Origin: Rhodocytophaga rosea
Lineage (GTDB): Bacteria; Bacteroidota; Bacteroidia; Cytophagales; 172606-1
Direction: 5' to 3'
Assembly (NCBI RefSeq): GCF_010119975.1
Contig: NZ_CP048222.1
Coordinates: forward strand, 4,730,501-4,794,500
Length of the DNA stretch: 64,000 nt
Shown here: positions 34,328 through 42,922 of the stretch, piece by piece
Numbering within the stretch: position 1 is the first letter of the stretch
Layout: each line of letters begins with the position of its first letter
The notes under the pieces: generated by a model
The model's database searches: none
The model's input: the letters and a program-made list of their open reading frames with translations, nothing else
Told to the model about the DNA's origin: nothing
Position numbers and translations under genes: made by a program

Positions 34328-35818
34328 TTATAAATTAGTTTTTGGGATTGGCAATCCTAAGTTTGTAAATGTATCCTTGATTAGTTGTAAGAATAATTCT
34401 TTGTTTTGAGGAGCGCATATGTAAGAATCATGTACTGTAACAAAAGGAAATGGACATACCTCGTTTGCTTTTGTTGCTATCATATCCAATAAAGTTCTCG
34501 CCTCAAATCTTTGTAGGAGCTTTGGAAAGCCACCATCATTTCGATTAATAATTTCACAAACTTGAATAACCGAAGGAAATAGATGATTTAGTATTTTTTT
34601 AGATCTCTTGCATTCTCCTTCTTTACTAAAAAGAGCTTTAAAGCACATATCTTTCACCTGCTTTTTGGTGTATATTTTGCCTATTTCTTTGAATCCTTTG
34701 ATGATAAACTGGTAAATATTTCCTGAGATTGAATGATCAATGAATGTTTTGTAGTCAGCATGACTATTATAATAGTAGTCCATTAGATGCAGATTCTTAT
34801 ATAACAGTGTTGTGTTGTAATTTTTTTTGAGTATTTGGTAGGACTGTTCTTTATATAAGGTCAAACATGACATAAAAAACATCTGGCTATTTTTTATATC
34901 TATCTCAATGGGTGCCTTACCATCGATTATTATGAACTTACGTATTATTTTTTTGCTATTAGTAAATAAAGAATGAAAGCGTTCTCCAAATTCATCCATA
35001 CAATTTAAATACATATCGCCTGCTTGAAATCTTTGAACCCGTACTAAATATTCATTCAGTTCATCAAGATTTTTAAACTCATGTGGATTACTTAAAGCCC
35101 AAGCTGTGAAGCCAGCTATATCAAAATCCTTAGATATTAATTCCAGATTATGAGTTAATTCAAGCCTACTTTTATTCTTTAGAATTTCTTTTCGCTTTTC
35201 TTTTTTTAAGTTATAAAGCCTCACTAAAACTCGTTCATCTGAATAAGGAACTCTATAGTATTTTCTTAGATCTCCTTGTTTAAATACCAAATTATTAACC
35301 CATTTAATTTGTTTAGCATAACTGTTTGAAGCATAGGTTTTACTTCTTATTATATATTTGGCATCTTGAAAAAATTGCAGATACTGTTCATAATTTTGTG
35401 AATGAACCCATTTTTTCAAAGCTTTAGAAGAAACATTTGTATATCCTTGCTTATAAAAGTGGGTATTTTTCTTTGATTTTATTGCTGATGTCCTTTTAAC
35501 TATTATAAGTGAAGACAAGGATAAAGCTCTGTCCAATTCAAATTTAACTTCATGATGCCAATGCTTTTGCGCATCCATTGCTAGCTTTTCTAGAGATAGG
35601 TTTATAGGTAACCATGCGTATGTTTGCCAATTGGTAGCATCTTTATTAATTGCTTCCAGTTTCTTCTTATAAGTATAACCTTTTGTTTTACCTATAGCGG
35701 CTCCTTTATTTGTGCCTTTTGTAGATGGCCTTAACTTAATTACCCATTTATTTGTTTGGGCATTCCAATACTTTCCTGTACTAATATCTATATAACCATG
35801 TTCTATTTGTGTTTGCAT
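34328..35818 (-). CDS. family-A-polymerase-like palm protein
   Basis: A 496-residue protein. The C-terminal half shows a plausible right-hand polymerase core: motif A in IEIDIKNSQMF (Asp307, Gln312), a motif-B-like helix (KKQVKDMCFKALFS, Lys389) and motif C in FVTVHDSYICAP (His463, Asp464), preceded by the helix RFEARTLLDMIATK. The His-Asp-Ser form of motif C recalls single-subunit RNA polymerases and minimal family-A proteins of phages and plasmids. The N-terminal 200 residues are basic and unassigned. It may be a replication polymerase or primer-making enzyme of an integrated element. No search was possible, so the assignment rests on these motifs. Confidence 0.6.
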   Translation of the reverse strand: MQTQIEHGYIDISTGKYWNAQTNKWVIKLRPSTKGTNKGAAIGKTKGYTYKKKLEAINKDATNWQTYAWLPINLSLEKLAMDAQKHWHHEVKFELDRALSLSSLIIVKRTSAIKSKKNTHFYKQGYTNVSSKALKKWVHSQNYEQYLQFFQDAKYIIRSKTYASNSYAKQIKWVNNLVFKQGDLRKYYRVPYSDERVLVRLYNLKKEKRKEILKNKSRLELTHNLELISKDFDIAGFTAWALSNPHEFKNLDELNEYLVRVQRFQAGDMYLNCMDEFGERFHSLFTNSKKIIRKFIIIDGKAPIEIDIKNSQMFFMSCLTLYKEQSYQILKKNYNTTLLYKNLHLMDYYYNSHADYKTFIDHSISGNIYQFIIKGFKEIGKIYTKKQVKDMCFKALFSKEGECKRSKKILNHLFPSVIQVCEIINRNDGGFPKLLQRFEARTLLDMIATKANEVCPFPFVTVHDSYICAPQNKELFLQLIKDTFTNLGLPIPKTNL

Positions 35819-36706
35819 GGTTATTCTATTCAGGAAATACTTAAAGTTTTAAAAAAATGAAAAAATATTTTCTAATTAATCATAGAGTTAAGTAGATGGA
35901 CAAAAAATATATATATACATTATTGATAATATATCTACTCCATAGACTATAGAATGACAAACATCAATTAATTAAATGATTATTAATTGATATAAATTAT
36001 TTATATAAAATCAGAAGAACTAAAGACTGCTGTAGAAAAGAATAATATTTGGTAGTAAATAAAATTATGAGGTATTTTTTAAGATATGTGAATTTGAAAT
36101 AAGGTTTAGTGCAAAGAGACAAATAGTTAAATTTTATCCTAAATCCTAAATACGATAATGTAAATGTGTTTAATGCACATTTTAGGTCTAGTTTTAAATT
36201 CAGAAGCAGAAGAAATTTGAGAAAAAAGAAAAGCAACAAGTAATTTAACCTGCCAATAGTTAGTCAGATTTTTTTGATTACTTAAATGCTTTTTGATTTG
36301 TCAGAAAAGGCCTTTATTGCTTTTTAATTGCCGAAGTCGATCAATGAAGTTTTTTTAAGGTCACTTTTAGATATACAGCTTAATGAGAATTAGCTAAAGT
36401 AAGGTTAAATAATTTATACTGATTCAACTTTATACTGATTCAACAATGATAAACTATTCATGCAGGTATTATCTAAATAAGTAGAACATTAGCCAGAAAT
36501 GGGATATGCCTAGCGCGACTGGGTCTGAGTACTCACGAACCTTTTTACGATTTTCGGTGATAGGATCAGAGGAGTTGGATAATAATTCAGGTTGGCCGTC
36601 TGCTTAAACAGCCGCCAACCAACCTGAGCATTAAAATAAAAGTCCCTATTACAGTTCAATTTACATTCCCTTTTTTAGTCAGAATGATTAAATATATACA
36701 ACTGCA
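35819..36706. other. long intergenic region
   Basis: No convincing gene; the only long frames are Leu/Phe/Tyr-rich and AT-driven. Two exact copies of TTTATACTGATTCAAC lie in tandem near 36413-36445. A more GC-rich patch at about 36500-36640 contains the hairpin listed separately. Confidence 0.5.
36587..36627. other. hairpin in a GC-richer patch, possible small RNA
   Basis: TCAGGTTGG (36587-36595) pairs perfectly with CCAACCTGA (36619-36627), with a further short pairing inside the loop. The surrounding 130 bp are richer in G and C than the neighbouring DNA. It could be a structured RNA, a protein-binding site or a remnant of a mobile element. Nothing points to one of these. Confidence 0.25.
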
Positions 36707-37252
36707 CTAAATATTATCAATAAAAAAAGTATCATCATCATCCATTTTGTTATTTGTATTTGCATCTTCATCAGAGCATAACTCCTTGATAATACATTTC
36801 CTTTTTATTCTTTGATTATAAGCTATTCCACATAAGTTACTTGCGAGTAAATCCATCTCAACCAACTTATCAGTGACCAAATATAGATATTCATCTACAT
36901 ACCTACCCATATTTACTGAATTCACAGATATTACTGTTGCCTTCATGCCTTTAGGGCAATTCCAAGAGCCAGCATAATTATTAATAAAGCCATTACTTGT
37001 CCATATAATAATATCATCTTCCTTGTTTCCATTTGCAATAAAGTAATGAAAATCATCTTTACATTCTATCTCATTATCAATTTCATCTGTTTCTATAGTA
37101 TACTTTCCATTTATATTAGTTAAATCAAATTCATCTAACACACATTCGCAGGAATTACCTATATTATCATAGAAACCTTCTTCCAGAATTTATTTTTTTT
37201 TACAGTTTGGGCTACAATAAATATTTGTTCTTATTAATTCTGAGTTTTCCAT
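36707..37252 (-). pseudogene. hypothetical gene with an in-frame stop
   Basis: The longest intact frame starts at a GTG at 37141 and gives 144 acidic residues (WTSNGFINNYAGSWNCPKG, a C-terminal DDDD run). Upstream in the same frame the code continues (ILEEGFYDNIGNSCECV) to a TAA at 37190-37192, and before that to an ATG at 37252 (MENSELIRTNIYCSPNCKKK). The TAA lies beside a run of nine A. The cysteine pattern CSPNC then CEC suggests that the full protein had a small metal-binding N-terminus. It is either broken by a nonsense change or restarted at the GTG. Confidence 0.5.
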
Positions 37253-37570
37253 ATATATTACTTTATTTTTTAGGGATTATATTTCAGAAAAAACAAAAGT
37301 TGTGTTTTAATATCAAAAATGTGAAAATATTTTTACGGAATACTTTCTTGGATAATAAGTCATAGAATCATAATCTTTGTCAAAACCTATGGTAAGAGTT
37401 AAAAATATAAGTTCTTAAAAAAGAAAAAATGATCCTATTCTATACCATTTTGAAAGGTAATTATGAGAAGATAATCTGAAGCTTTAATCTTATCTATAAT
37501 TAGATTACAAATATTTTTTACTCTCCTAAGTATTATTCTTACTCTCCAAAAAACGAGTAAAAAATAAAAA
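37253..37570. other. intergenic region before the tRNA terminator
   Basis: AT-rich spacer at the edge of the accessory half. No gene, RNA or direct repeat of the tRNA 3' end was found in it by eye. Confidence 0.45.
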
Positions 37571-37599
37571 AACCCTCTAATTATCAAAATTAGAGGGTT
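37571..37599 (-). terminator. bidirectional rho-independent terminator after tRNA-Lys
   Basis: A 12-bp perfect stem (AACCCTCTAATT and its complement) with a 5-nt loop, flanked by A-rich sequence on the left and T-rich on the right, so it can stop transcription in both directions. It lies 16 bp beyond the tRNA 3' end. Confidence 0.85.
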
Positions 37600-37615
37600 T
37601 TTAATATATATTCAG

Positions 37616-37688
37616 TGATCCCGCTGGGATTCGAACCCAGGACCCATACATTAAAAGTGTATTGCTCTACCGACTGAGCTACGGAATC
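37616..37688 (-). tRNA. tRNA-Lys (anticodon TTT)
   Basis: A complete 73-nt cloverleaf on the minus strand. The acceptor arms GATTCCG and CGGGATC pair with one G-T, the D-arm has AGCTCAGTCGGTAGAGC, the anticodon loop is CTTTTAA, and the T-arm has GGTTCGAATCC. CCA is not encoded. The 3' end faces the accessory half, the usual side on which islands integrate. Confidence 0.95.
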
Positions 37689-37735
37689 TTATCGGTAAGA
37701 TTGCATTACTAAGGTCGTTTTCCTTAATTGCGATG

Positions 37736-37766
37736 CAAATATAGATGTTGATGTTCTAAATGCAAA
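37736..37766 (-). promoter_or_regulatory. promoter of tRNA-Lys
   Basis: On the minus strand TTTG (37766-37763), a 19-nt spacer and TATATTTG (37743-37736) form an exact Bacteroidota -33/-7 pair. The start of transcription should fall about 40 nt before the mature tRNA. The -33 box touches the ATG of the divergent gene at 37760. Confidence 0.75.
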
Positions 37767-38503
37767 ATGTTATATTAAAAAAACTCAGCCTTTTTGTTTT
37801 TGCCTGTTTCGTACAATTTCATCCCATGTACGGACAAAGCTATACTTACCAAATTCAGCAGGCTGATTCTTTATTTGAAAGAGGTGATTTTACTGGTTCA
37901 TTAAAATTATATGAGCAGATTCTTTCACAAAGTGGGAAAGCTTCTCCAGGAATATTACTAAAAATGGCTTATATCTATGAGGGATTGGAAGATTATACCC
38001 AAGCTTTATACTATCTAAGTGTATACTATTCATTCCGGCCCAGCCAGCAGGCCATAGATCAAATGAAAAATATTGCTTCCCGTCATAACCTGACAGGATA
38101 TGAATTTAAGGATGCAGATTTCTTTATGGTATTGTATGAGCGGTATTATGTATATATTACTTCTGCTCTCATGCTTATATGCACAATTTTACTTGCCTCT
38201 ATGATTGGACGAAAGTTGCGTCGACAATACGTACCATCCAGGCATATGATCGGACTCATTTTATTTCTTATCATTGTTTTTGCTTTTCTAAATATCACAT
38301 TCAGATATAAATCTGTAAAAGCAATCATAGCTCATGATAACGTATATTTGATGAGTGCTCCTTCGGCTGGCGCATCTTTAATTTCGATTTTACCGAAAGG
38401 ACATCGGCTGGATATTAATAATCAACAGGATATATGGCTGGAAATAGTCTGGAATGAGCAGATTGCTTATGTAAGACAACAAAATGTTTTAATGATCGAG
38501 TAA
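37760..38503 (+). CDS. TPR and SH3-like membrane protein
   Basis: A 247-residue envelope protein. Residues 1-25 are a signal peptide ending PMYGQ. Residues 30-110 carry TPR-like helices (ADSLFERGDFTGSLKLYEQIL, YEGLEDYTQALYYLSVYY). Two transmembrane helices lie at about 130-150 and 163-182, followed by a bacterial SH3-like domain (VYLMSAPSAGASLISILPKG, WLEIVW). The order TPR, membrane, SH3 is seen in BatE-like aerotolerance proteins of Bacteroidota, but no bat genes are adjacent. It stands alone beside the tRNA. Confidence 0.7.
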   Translation: MQNVILKKLSLFVFACFVQFHPMYGQSYTYQIQQADSLFERGDFTGSLKLYEQILSQSGKASPGILLKMAYIYEGLEDYTQALYYLSVYYSFRPSQQAIDQMKNIASRHNLTGYEFKDADFFMVLYERYYVYITSALMLICTILLASMIGRKLRRQYVPSRHMIGLILFLIIVFAFLNITFRYKSVKAIIAHDNVYLMSAPSAGASLISILPKGHRLDINNQQDIWLEIVWNEQIAYVRQQNVLMIE

Positions 38504-38582
38504 GAATAATAATTTGCCTAAAGAAGTTTTACAACTAATTAGCATAATCATTACTCCAATCTGAAATACCCTATAATATATA

Positions 38583-38614
38583 ATGCCATAAGAAATATAT
38601 ATTTCTTATGGCAT
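38583..38614. terminator. perfect 32-bp palindrome between convergent genes
   Basis: ATGCCATAAGAAATAT is followed directly by its complement. It lies between the convergent TPR/SH3 and lpdA genes and probably terminates both, although a long T tract is lacking on either side. Confidence 0.5.
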
Positions 38615-38654
38615 AAAAATCAGTGGAAGCAATAACTAGTTTACGCAATCCAAC

Positions 38655-40055
38655 TTATATATTCAATGCCCGGTTATCAGAAGCAGCCAGGCATGCCTCT
38701 TTTAAGGCTTCTGTATACGTAGGATGGGCATGTGACATACGGCCTATGTCTTCGGCAGAAGCTCTATATTCCATCGCTACCACTCCTTCAGCAATCATGT
38801 CGGCGGTGCGTGGGCCAATCATATGAATACCCAATATTTCGTCGGTGGTGGCATCGGCCAGTACTTTTACTAATCCATCTGTATCCATGCTGGCACGGGC
38901 ACGTCCGGAAGCTTTAAATGGAAAAGAACCGGATTTATAGGTAATACCTTTGGATTTTAATTCTTCTTCTGTATAGCCAACGCCTGCTACTTCCGGCCAG
39001 GTATATACTACATTGGGGATTAGCAGATAATTGATGTGGGGTTTTTGTCCGACAATGACTTCGGCTACAAAAACACCTTCTTCTTCTGCTTTATGTGCCA
39101 GCATGGCTCCCCTAATTACATCACCAATGGCATAAATTCCGGAAACATTTGTTTGCAAATGTTCATCTACAATAACTCTACCTCGGTCATCTTTCTGTAC
39201 GCCTGCTTTTTCTATATTTAGTCCGTCTGTATAAGGTTTTCTGCCAATGGCTACCAGGCAGTAATCGCCGGAAAGAGTAAGCGTACCACCTTTGTTATTA
39301 TCAGCCGTCACAATTACTTCCTCTCCTTTGCTTTCAACACCAATTACTTTGTGGTTAAAATAAAAGTCAGTATCGATTTTTTTCATGGCCTTTTGTAATT
39401 CTTTTCCCATGGTGCCATCCATGGTTGGAATCATGGAGCCGGCATATTCAACAAAACTAACTTTGGCTCCTAGTCTGCCATATACCGAACCAAGTTCTGC
39501 GCCAATCACACCGGCACCAATTACAATTAGGTGTTTTGGAATTTCCGGTAAATTAAGTGCCTCTGTAGAGGTAATGATCCGTTTTTTATCAATGGCAATT
39601 CCTGGCAAAGAGGCAGGTTTGGAACCAGTGGCAATTACTACATTTTTAGTAGTAATCTGCTGAGTGCCGCCTTTAGTATCAGTGATCAGAATTGTATTTT
39701 TATCTACAAATGAACCCATTCCCTGGTAGGTAGTTACTTTGTTTTTTTTCATCAGAAACTTTACCCCATCGGTGGTTTGCTTCACTACCTCATTTTTGCG
39801 CTTAATCATCTGCGAAAGGTTCACTTGCAGGTCTTTTAGTTCAATGCCATGTGCAGCAAAGGTATGAGATGCGTTAAAGAAATGCTCCGAAGAGTCCAGT
39901 AATGCTTTGGAAGGGATACAGCCTACGTTAAGGCAGGTGCCTCCCAGGGTTTCATATTTTTCAATAATGGCTGTTTTAAGTCCTAATTGTCCACAACGAA
40001 CGGCTGCAATATAGCCTCCAGGGCCAGAACCGATAATCACTACATCGTAATCCAT
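38655..40055 (-). CDS. lpdA: dihydrolipoyl dehydrogenase
   Basis: E3 component of 2-oxoacid dehydrogenase and glycine cleavage complexes; reoxidises dihydrolipoyl groups with NAD+. The 466-residue flavoprotein has the FAD motif GSGPGG (9-14), redox disulfide GGTCLNVGCIPSK (Cys41, Cys46), the NAD motif VIGAGVIGAELGSVYGRLG and the C-terminal HAHPTYTE with the catalytic His-Glu pair. It is complete. No E1 or E2 genes are adjacent, as is common in this phylum. Confidence 0.95.
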   Translation of the reverse strand: MDYDVVIIGSGPGGYIAAVRCGQLGLKTAIIEKYETLGGTCLNVGCIPSKALLDSSEHFFNASHTFAAHGIELKDLQVNLSQMIKRKNEVVKQTTDGVKFLMKKNKVTTYQGMGSFVDKNTILITDTKGGTQQITTKNVVIATGSKPASLPGIAIDKKRIITSTEALNLPEIPKHLIVIGAGVIGAELGSVYGRLGAKVSFVEYAGSMIPTMDGTMGKELQKAMKKIDTDFYFNHKVIGVESKGEEVIVTADNNKGGTLTLSGDYCLVAIGRKPYTDGLNIEKAGVQKDDRGRVIVDEHLQTNVSGIYAIGDVIRGAMLAHKAEEEGVFVAEVIVGQKPHINYLLIPNVVYTWPEVAGVGYTEEELKSKGITYKSGSFPFKASGRARASMDTDGLVKVLADATTDEILGIHMIGPRTADMIAEGVVAMEYRASAEDIGRMSHAHPTYTEALKEACLAASDNRALNI

Positions 40056-40101
40056 ATTTGTATGGGGTGGGTTAAGTATACATGAATGTTCATGCGTAGG
40101 G

Positions 40102-40132
40102 CAAAGTTGGAAAGAATTGATTATCTGTCAAA
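40102..40132 (-). promoter_or_regulatory. candidate promoter of lpdA
   Basis: On the minus strand TTTG (40132-40129), a 19-nt spacer and CAACTTTG (40109-40102) differ from the Bacteroidota consensus at one base. It leaves a leader of about 40 nt to the lpdA ATG. Confidence 0.45.
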
Positions 40133-40149
40133 GGATTCCCTGTATTTTG

Positions 40150-40905
40150 TTACGGGCAAGCAGGTTTGAAATTTGCCACCGGAAATCTATTGTTCTGATA
40201 GAAATAGTGCCACCATTCGCTGGTGATGGGTAAAAAACCGGCAGATTCCATTCCTTGTTTTAATAATTTACGGTTCTGTAAGGTTTCCTGTGGAAGATTG
40301 GTATAGGCATGATGTGCTTCCCTGCCGAAATGATCGAAGGAAGTGCCCATGTCAACTTCTTTTCCCTCTGCATCTACTAACGTAAGATCTACGGCAGCCC
40401 CTTTATTGTGAACAGAGCCATTTTGATAAGGATTCCCTACATACCGTTTGTCGGGCATAAGGGCCCACATGCGTTTTTGAACATCCAGCGGGCGGTAACA
40501 ATCGAATAACTTGATGCGGTATCCTTGATCTGCAAAAGCTTTCTGGGCTTTGGCAAGCGCTTTGGCTACTTTCACCCGTAACAGACATTTGTCACAATCA
40601 TATACTTTGCTCTTCAGAAAATTGTCAGGAGTGGCATATTTCATATCCAAAACAAAGGTACTGTCTACGGTAAGCAACTCTACAAATGAACTGTCGGGCA
40701 GGTTATTTAACTCTTGATTGGTGAGCAGGCTGATTCTTGGTTCTGACCTAGTAGATACTGTATCAATCTTATGGGATGTTTTGGCCTGGCTGAGGGTATC
40801 TTGAATTTGGATGGGATCTTTCGTCTGTTCAGTGGAGGATTGACACCCATAGGTTAAGAATAGAATACCTGCAATAAAAAAATGCAATAGCTTAGTTTTC
40901 AGCAT
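40150..40905 (-). CDS. VanX/DdpX-type D-Ala-D-Ala dipeptidase, lipoprotein
   Basis: A zinc peptidase of family M15D that hydrolyses D-alanyl-D-alanine, here in peptidoglycan recycling rather than vancomycin resistance since no vanHA genes are present. The lipoprotein signal ends LTYGC with Cys21. The catalytic set is seen as SVHNKGAAVDL (His166, Asp173), CYRP (Arg138), and SEWWHY (Glu230, His233). Residues 22-70 are a low-complexity linker. The mature enzyme should sit on a membrane facing the periplasm. Confidence 0.88.
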   Translation of the reverse strand: MLKTKLLHFFIAGILFLTYGCQSSTEQTKDPIQIQDTLSQAKTSHKIDTVSTRSEPRISLLTNQELNNLPDSSFVELLTVDSTFVLDMKYATPDNFLKSKVYDCDKCLLRVKVAKALAKAQKAFADQGYRIKLFDCYRPLDVQKRMWALMPDKRYVGNPYQNGSVHNKGAAVDLTLVDAEGKEVDMGTSFDHFGREAHHAYTNLPQETLQNRKLLKQGMESAGFLPITSEWWHYFYQNNRFPVANFKPACP

Positions 40906-41037
40906 AATTAAGGAAATGACAGGTTTTGTATGGTGTCATTCAGAATATTTATATAATAAAACTATAAAATTTTGTAAAAAAACAGGTTACCTGAGAATCG
41001 TAAATACATAAAACCTGTCAACTGATTAAAACAAACC

Positions 41038-41223
41038 ATGAGAAAGATTACTTCCACCCAACTTACTATCAGATTTGTATTTCTTATCTGTTTTATCATC
41101 ATTGGACTTGCTTCTAAACTTACAGAAAAAAAGACGTTTGCTAAAGAAGTTGCTCCCCAGCAAGTAAGCAATAACGTAGATGGTAACGCTACACAAAAAA
41201 TGATTTCTGCGCTGTTATTTTGA
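41038..41223 (+). CDS. possible small membrane peptide
   Basis: A 61-residue frame with basic N-terminus (MRKITSTQLTIR) and one hydrophobic segment (FVFLICFIIIGLAS). No family and no clear promoter. A leftward frame over the same DNA is also open. The region 40906-41375 is otherwise empty. Confidence 0.3.
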   Translation: MRKITSTQLTIRFVFLICFIIIGLASKLTEKKTFAKEVAPQQVSNNVDGNATQKMISALLF

Positions 41224-41375
41224 ACGGGAATCTAATAAAGAACGATAAAAATGTCATATATTTATGATAGCCTATTTTTTGTTTTAATGCTATTTTTTAA
41301 GACTCTATAAATAACAGGAGTCATTCACAGGTGATTTTAAACACTTAATTCTACTACATCCTAAACTTTTTGCAC

Positions 41376-42179
41376 ATGCAGAAATCTTACTTCTTACTGC
41401 TGACAGTAGCAGTACTCTCATTTTCTTCCGCTTCCGGGCAGGTGCTCAATAAGCTCCGGCAAAAAGTGGAAAATACCGCTGATAAAGCGATTGATAAAGC
41501 CTTAGAGGATAAAAAGAAAAATGAATCTACTTCCTCCTCTACTAATACTTCTAGTTCTGATACTGACAATTCAGGAAACAATAGCCGCAGAAAAGCACAA
41601 AATAAAAGCGGTGGGATGGTAACCACTCCTCCTGATGTAAACCAGAATCTTACTGATGCGGAGACTTCTTATAAATCAGGGAAATATGGTGAAGCCCGTT
41701 ATGCCGTTCAACAGGCTATGCTTGGCGTTGAAATGGAAATTGGCCAAGATATCTTAAAATCATTACCGGAAACGGTGAGCGGATTGAAAAAAGACGAAAG
41801 CGCCGACCAGGTAACCAGCACCGGATGGGGCTGGGCTGGACTCACGATTCAGCGTCTATATAAAAATGATGATGACAAAGAATTAACAGTAATAGTGGCC
41901 AATAACTCGGCATGGATGTCCTCAGTGAATCTATATCTAACCAATGGTGCTTATTCTCAAACCAATGGCGGAGAACAGAAATGGAAACAGGTTAAGGTAA
42001 AAGGGCACCGGGCTGTAATGGAATTTGATGAAAGTAGTGGGTATAAGTTAAGCGTTCCTATCGGCCAGTCTTCGCTGATTGTATATGAAGGAATAAACTT
42101 TGCCACCGAGCAGGAAATGCTGGCTGCTGCAGGTGCCATAGATATTGATGGTATTAAAAAGAAACTAGGTGAACAGTAA
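41376..42179 (+). CDS. secreted hypothetical protein
   Basis: From the ATG at 41376 the product has 267 residues. A signal peptide ends SSASGQ; residues 25-85 are a Ser/Lys/Asn-rich linker; the rest (about 95-265) forms a domain with YKSGKYGEARYAVQQAM, DILKSLP, and strands including LTVIVANNSAWMSSVN. The same domain makes up the next gene, so the pair is a tandem duplication. Probably periplasmic or surface-exposed. Function unknown. Confidence 0.65.
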   Translation: MQKSYFLLLTVAVLSFSSASGQVLNKLRQKVENTADKAIDKALEDKKKNESTSSSTNTSSSDTDNSGNNSRRKAQNKSGGMVTTPPDVNQNLTDAETSYKSGKYGEARYAVQQAMLGVEMEIGQDILKSLPETVSGLKKDESADQVTSTGWGWAGLTIQRLYKNDDDKELTVIVANNSAWMSSVNLYLTNGAYSQTNGGEQKWKQVKVKGHRAVMEFDESSGYKLSVPIGQSSLIVYEGINFATEQEMLAAAGAIDIDGIKKKLGEQ

Positions 42180-42261
42180 TCTGACAGGAAATTCTTTTTA
42201 GCCATCTCTTAAGTTCGGGAAAAACATCCCTTACTACATTTTAACCATTCATTTACTCCTC

Positions 42262-42864
42262 ATGAAAAAGATATTCACTACTTTATTATTCTCAGCCATT
42301 TCAGTAATGGCCTTCTCGCAGGATTTTGCTAAAAATCTGACCGAAGCTAAATCAGCCTATTCCTCAAAAAAATTGTCGGATTCCCGCTTTGCGATGGAAC
42401 AAATGTTAAAAGAACTTGACTTAGCCATCGCAAAAGATATTCTGAAATTACTCCCTGTAAAAATGGATGCTCTAAATGCCAATACCAAAGCAGACAATGT
42501 ATCTGGCAGCAGCGGTTCCGGGGTGGGCTTGTATGTACAGCGTACCTATGGTACAAACCCTAAAACGGCTACTGTAGAAGTAATCAACAATTCTCCGCTG
42601 ATCACCACATTGAATGCTTTTTTATCAATGCCTTTGATCGGCAGTATGGCGTCAGATCCGAATCAGAAAACAGTAAAAGTACAGGGCTATAAATCTGTAC
42701 TTACCAAAACGACTGACACTGACACCAATAAAACAAATTATGAGTTACAGGTTCCTATGAATAATACATTGTTTACTTTAAAAATGGATGATGCTACAGA
42801 AGCAGATATTTTGCGCTTAGCTGGAACAGTTCCGCTGCCCAAAATCGCTGAAATGGCCCAATAA
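42262..42864 (+). CDS. secreted hypothetical protein, paralogue of the preceding gene
   Basis: A 200-residue protein with signal peptide (ending VMAFSQ) followed directly by the shared domain (YSSKKLSDSRFAMEQML, DILKLLP, ATVEVINNSPLITTLN). It lacks the low-complexity linker of its neighbour. The 82-bp gap and the terminator after it suggest a two-gene unit. Function unknown. Confidence 0.65.
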   Translation: MKKIFTTLLFSAISVMAFSQDFAKNLTEAKSAYSSKKLSDSRFAMEQMLKELDLAIAKDILKLLPVKMDALNANTKADNVSGSSGSGVGLYVQRTYGTNPKTATVEVINNSPLITTLNAFLSMPLIGSMASDPNQKTVKVQGYKSVLTKTTDTDTNKTNYELQVPMNNTLFTLKMDDATEADILRLAGTVPLPKIAEMAQ

Positions 42865-42885
42865 ACTTTTTTAGTATTTTTTAGT

Positions 42886-42922
42886 AAGGGTTGATACATC
42901 AGGTATCAACCCTTTATTTTTT
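42886..42922 (+). terminator. rho-independent terminator
   Basis: An 11-bp stem (AAGGGTTGATA and its complement) with a 7-nt loop and a T-rich tail follows the paralogue pair. The leftward apnL-like gene ends at its base. Confidence 0.85.

Noticed and set aside
35997-36239. Leftward 80-residue Leu/Phe/Tyr-rich frame
   Set aside because: Composition is what AT-rich non-coding DNA gives; no start context or family.
40962-41171. Leftward 69-residue frame opposite the possible small peptide
   Set aside because: No start context or family support; the rightward frame has a more typical membrane-peptide layout.
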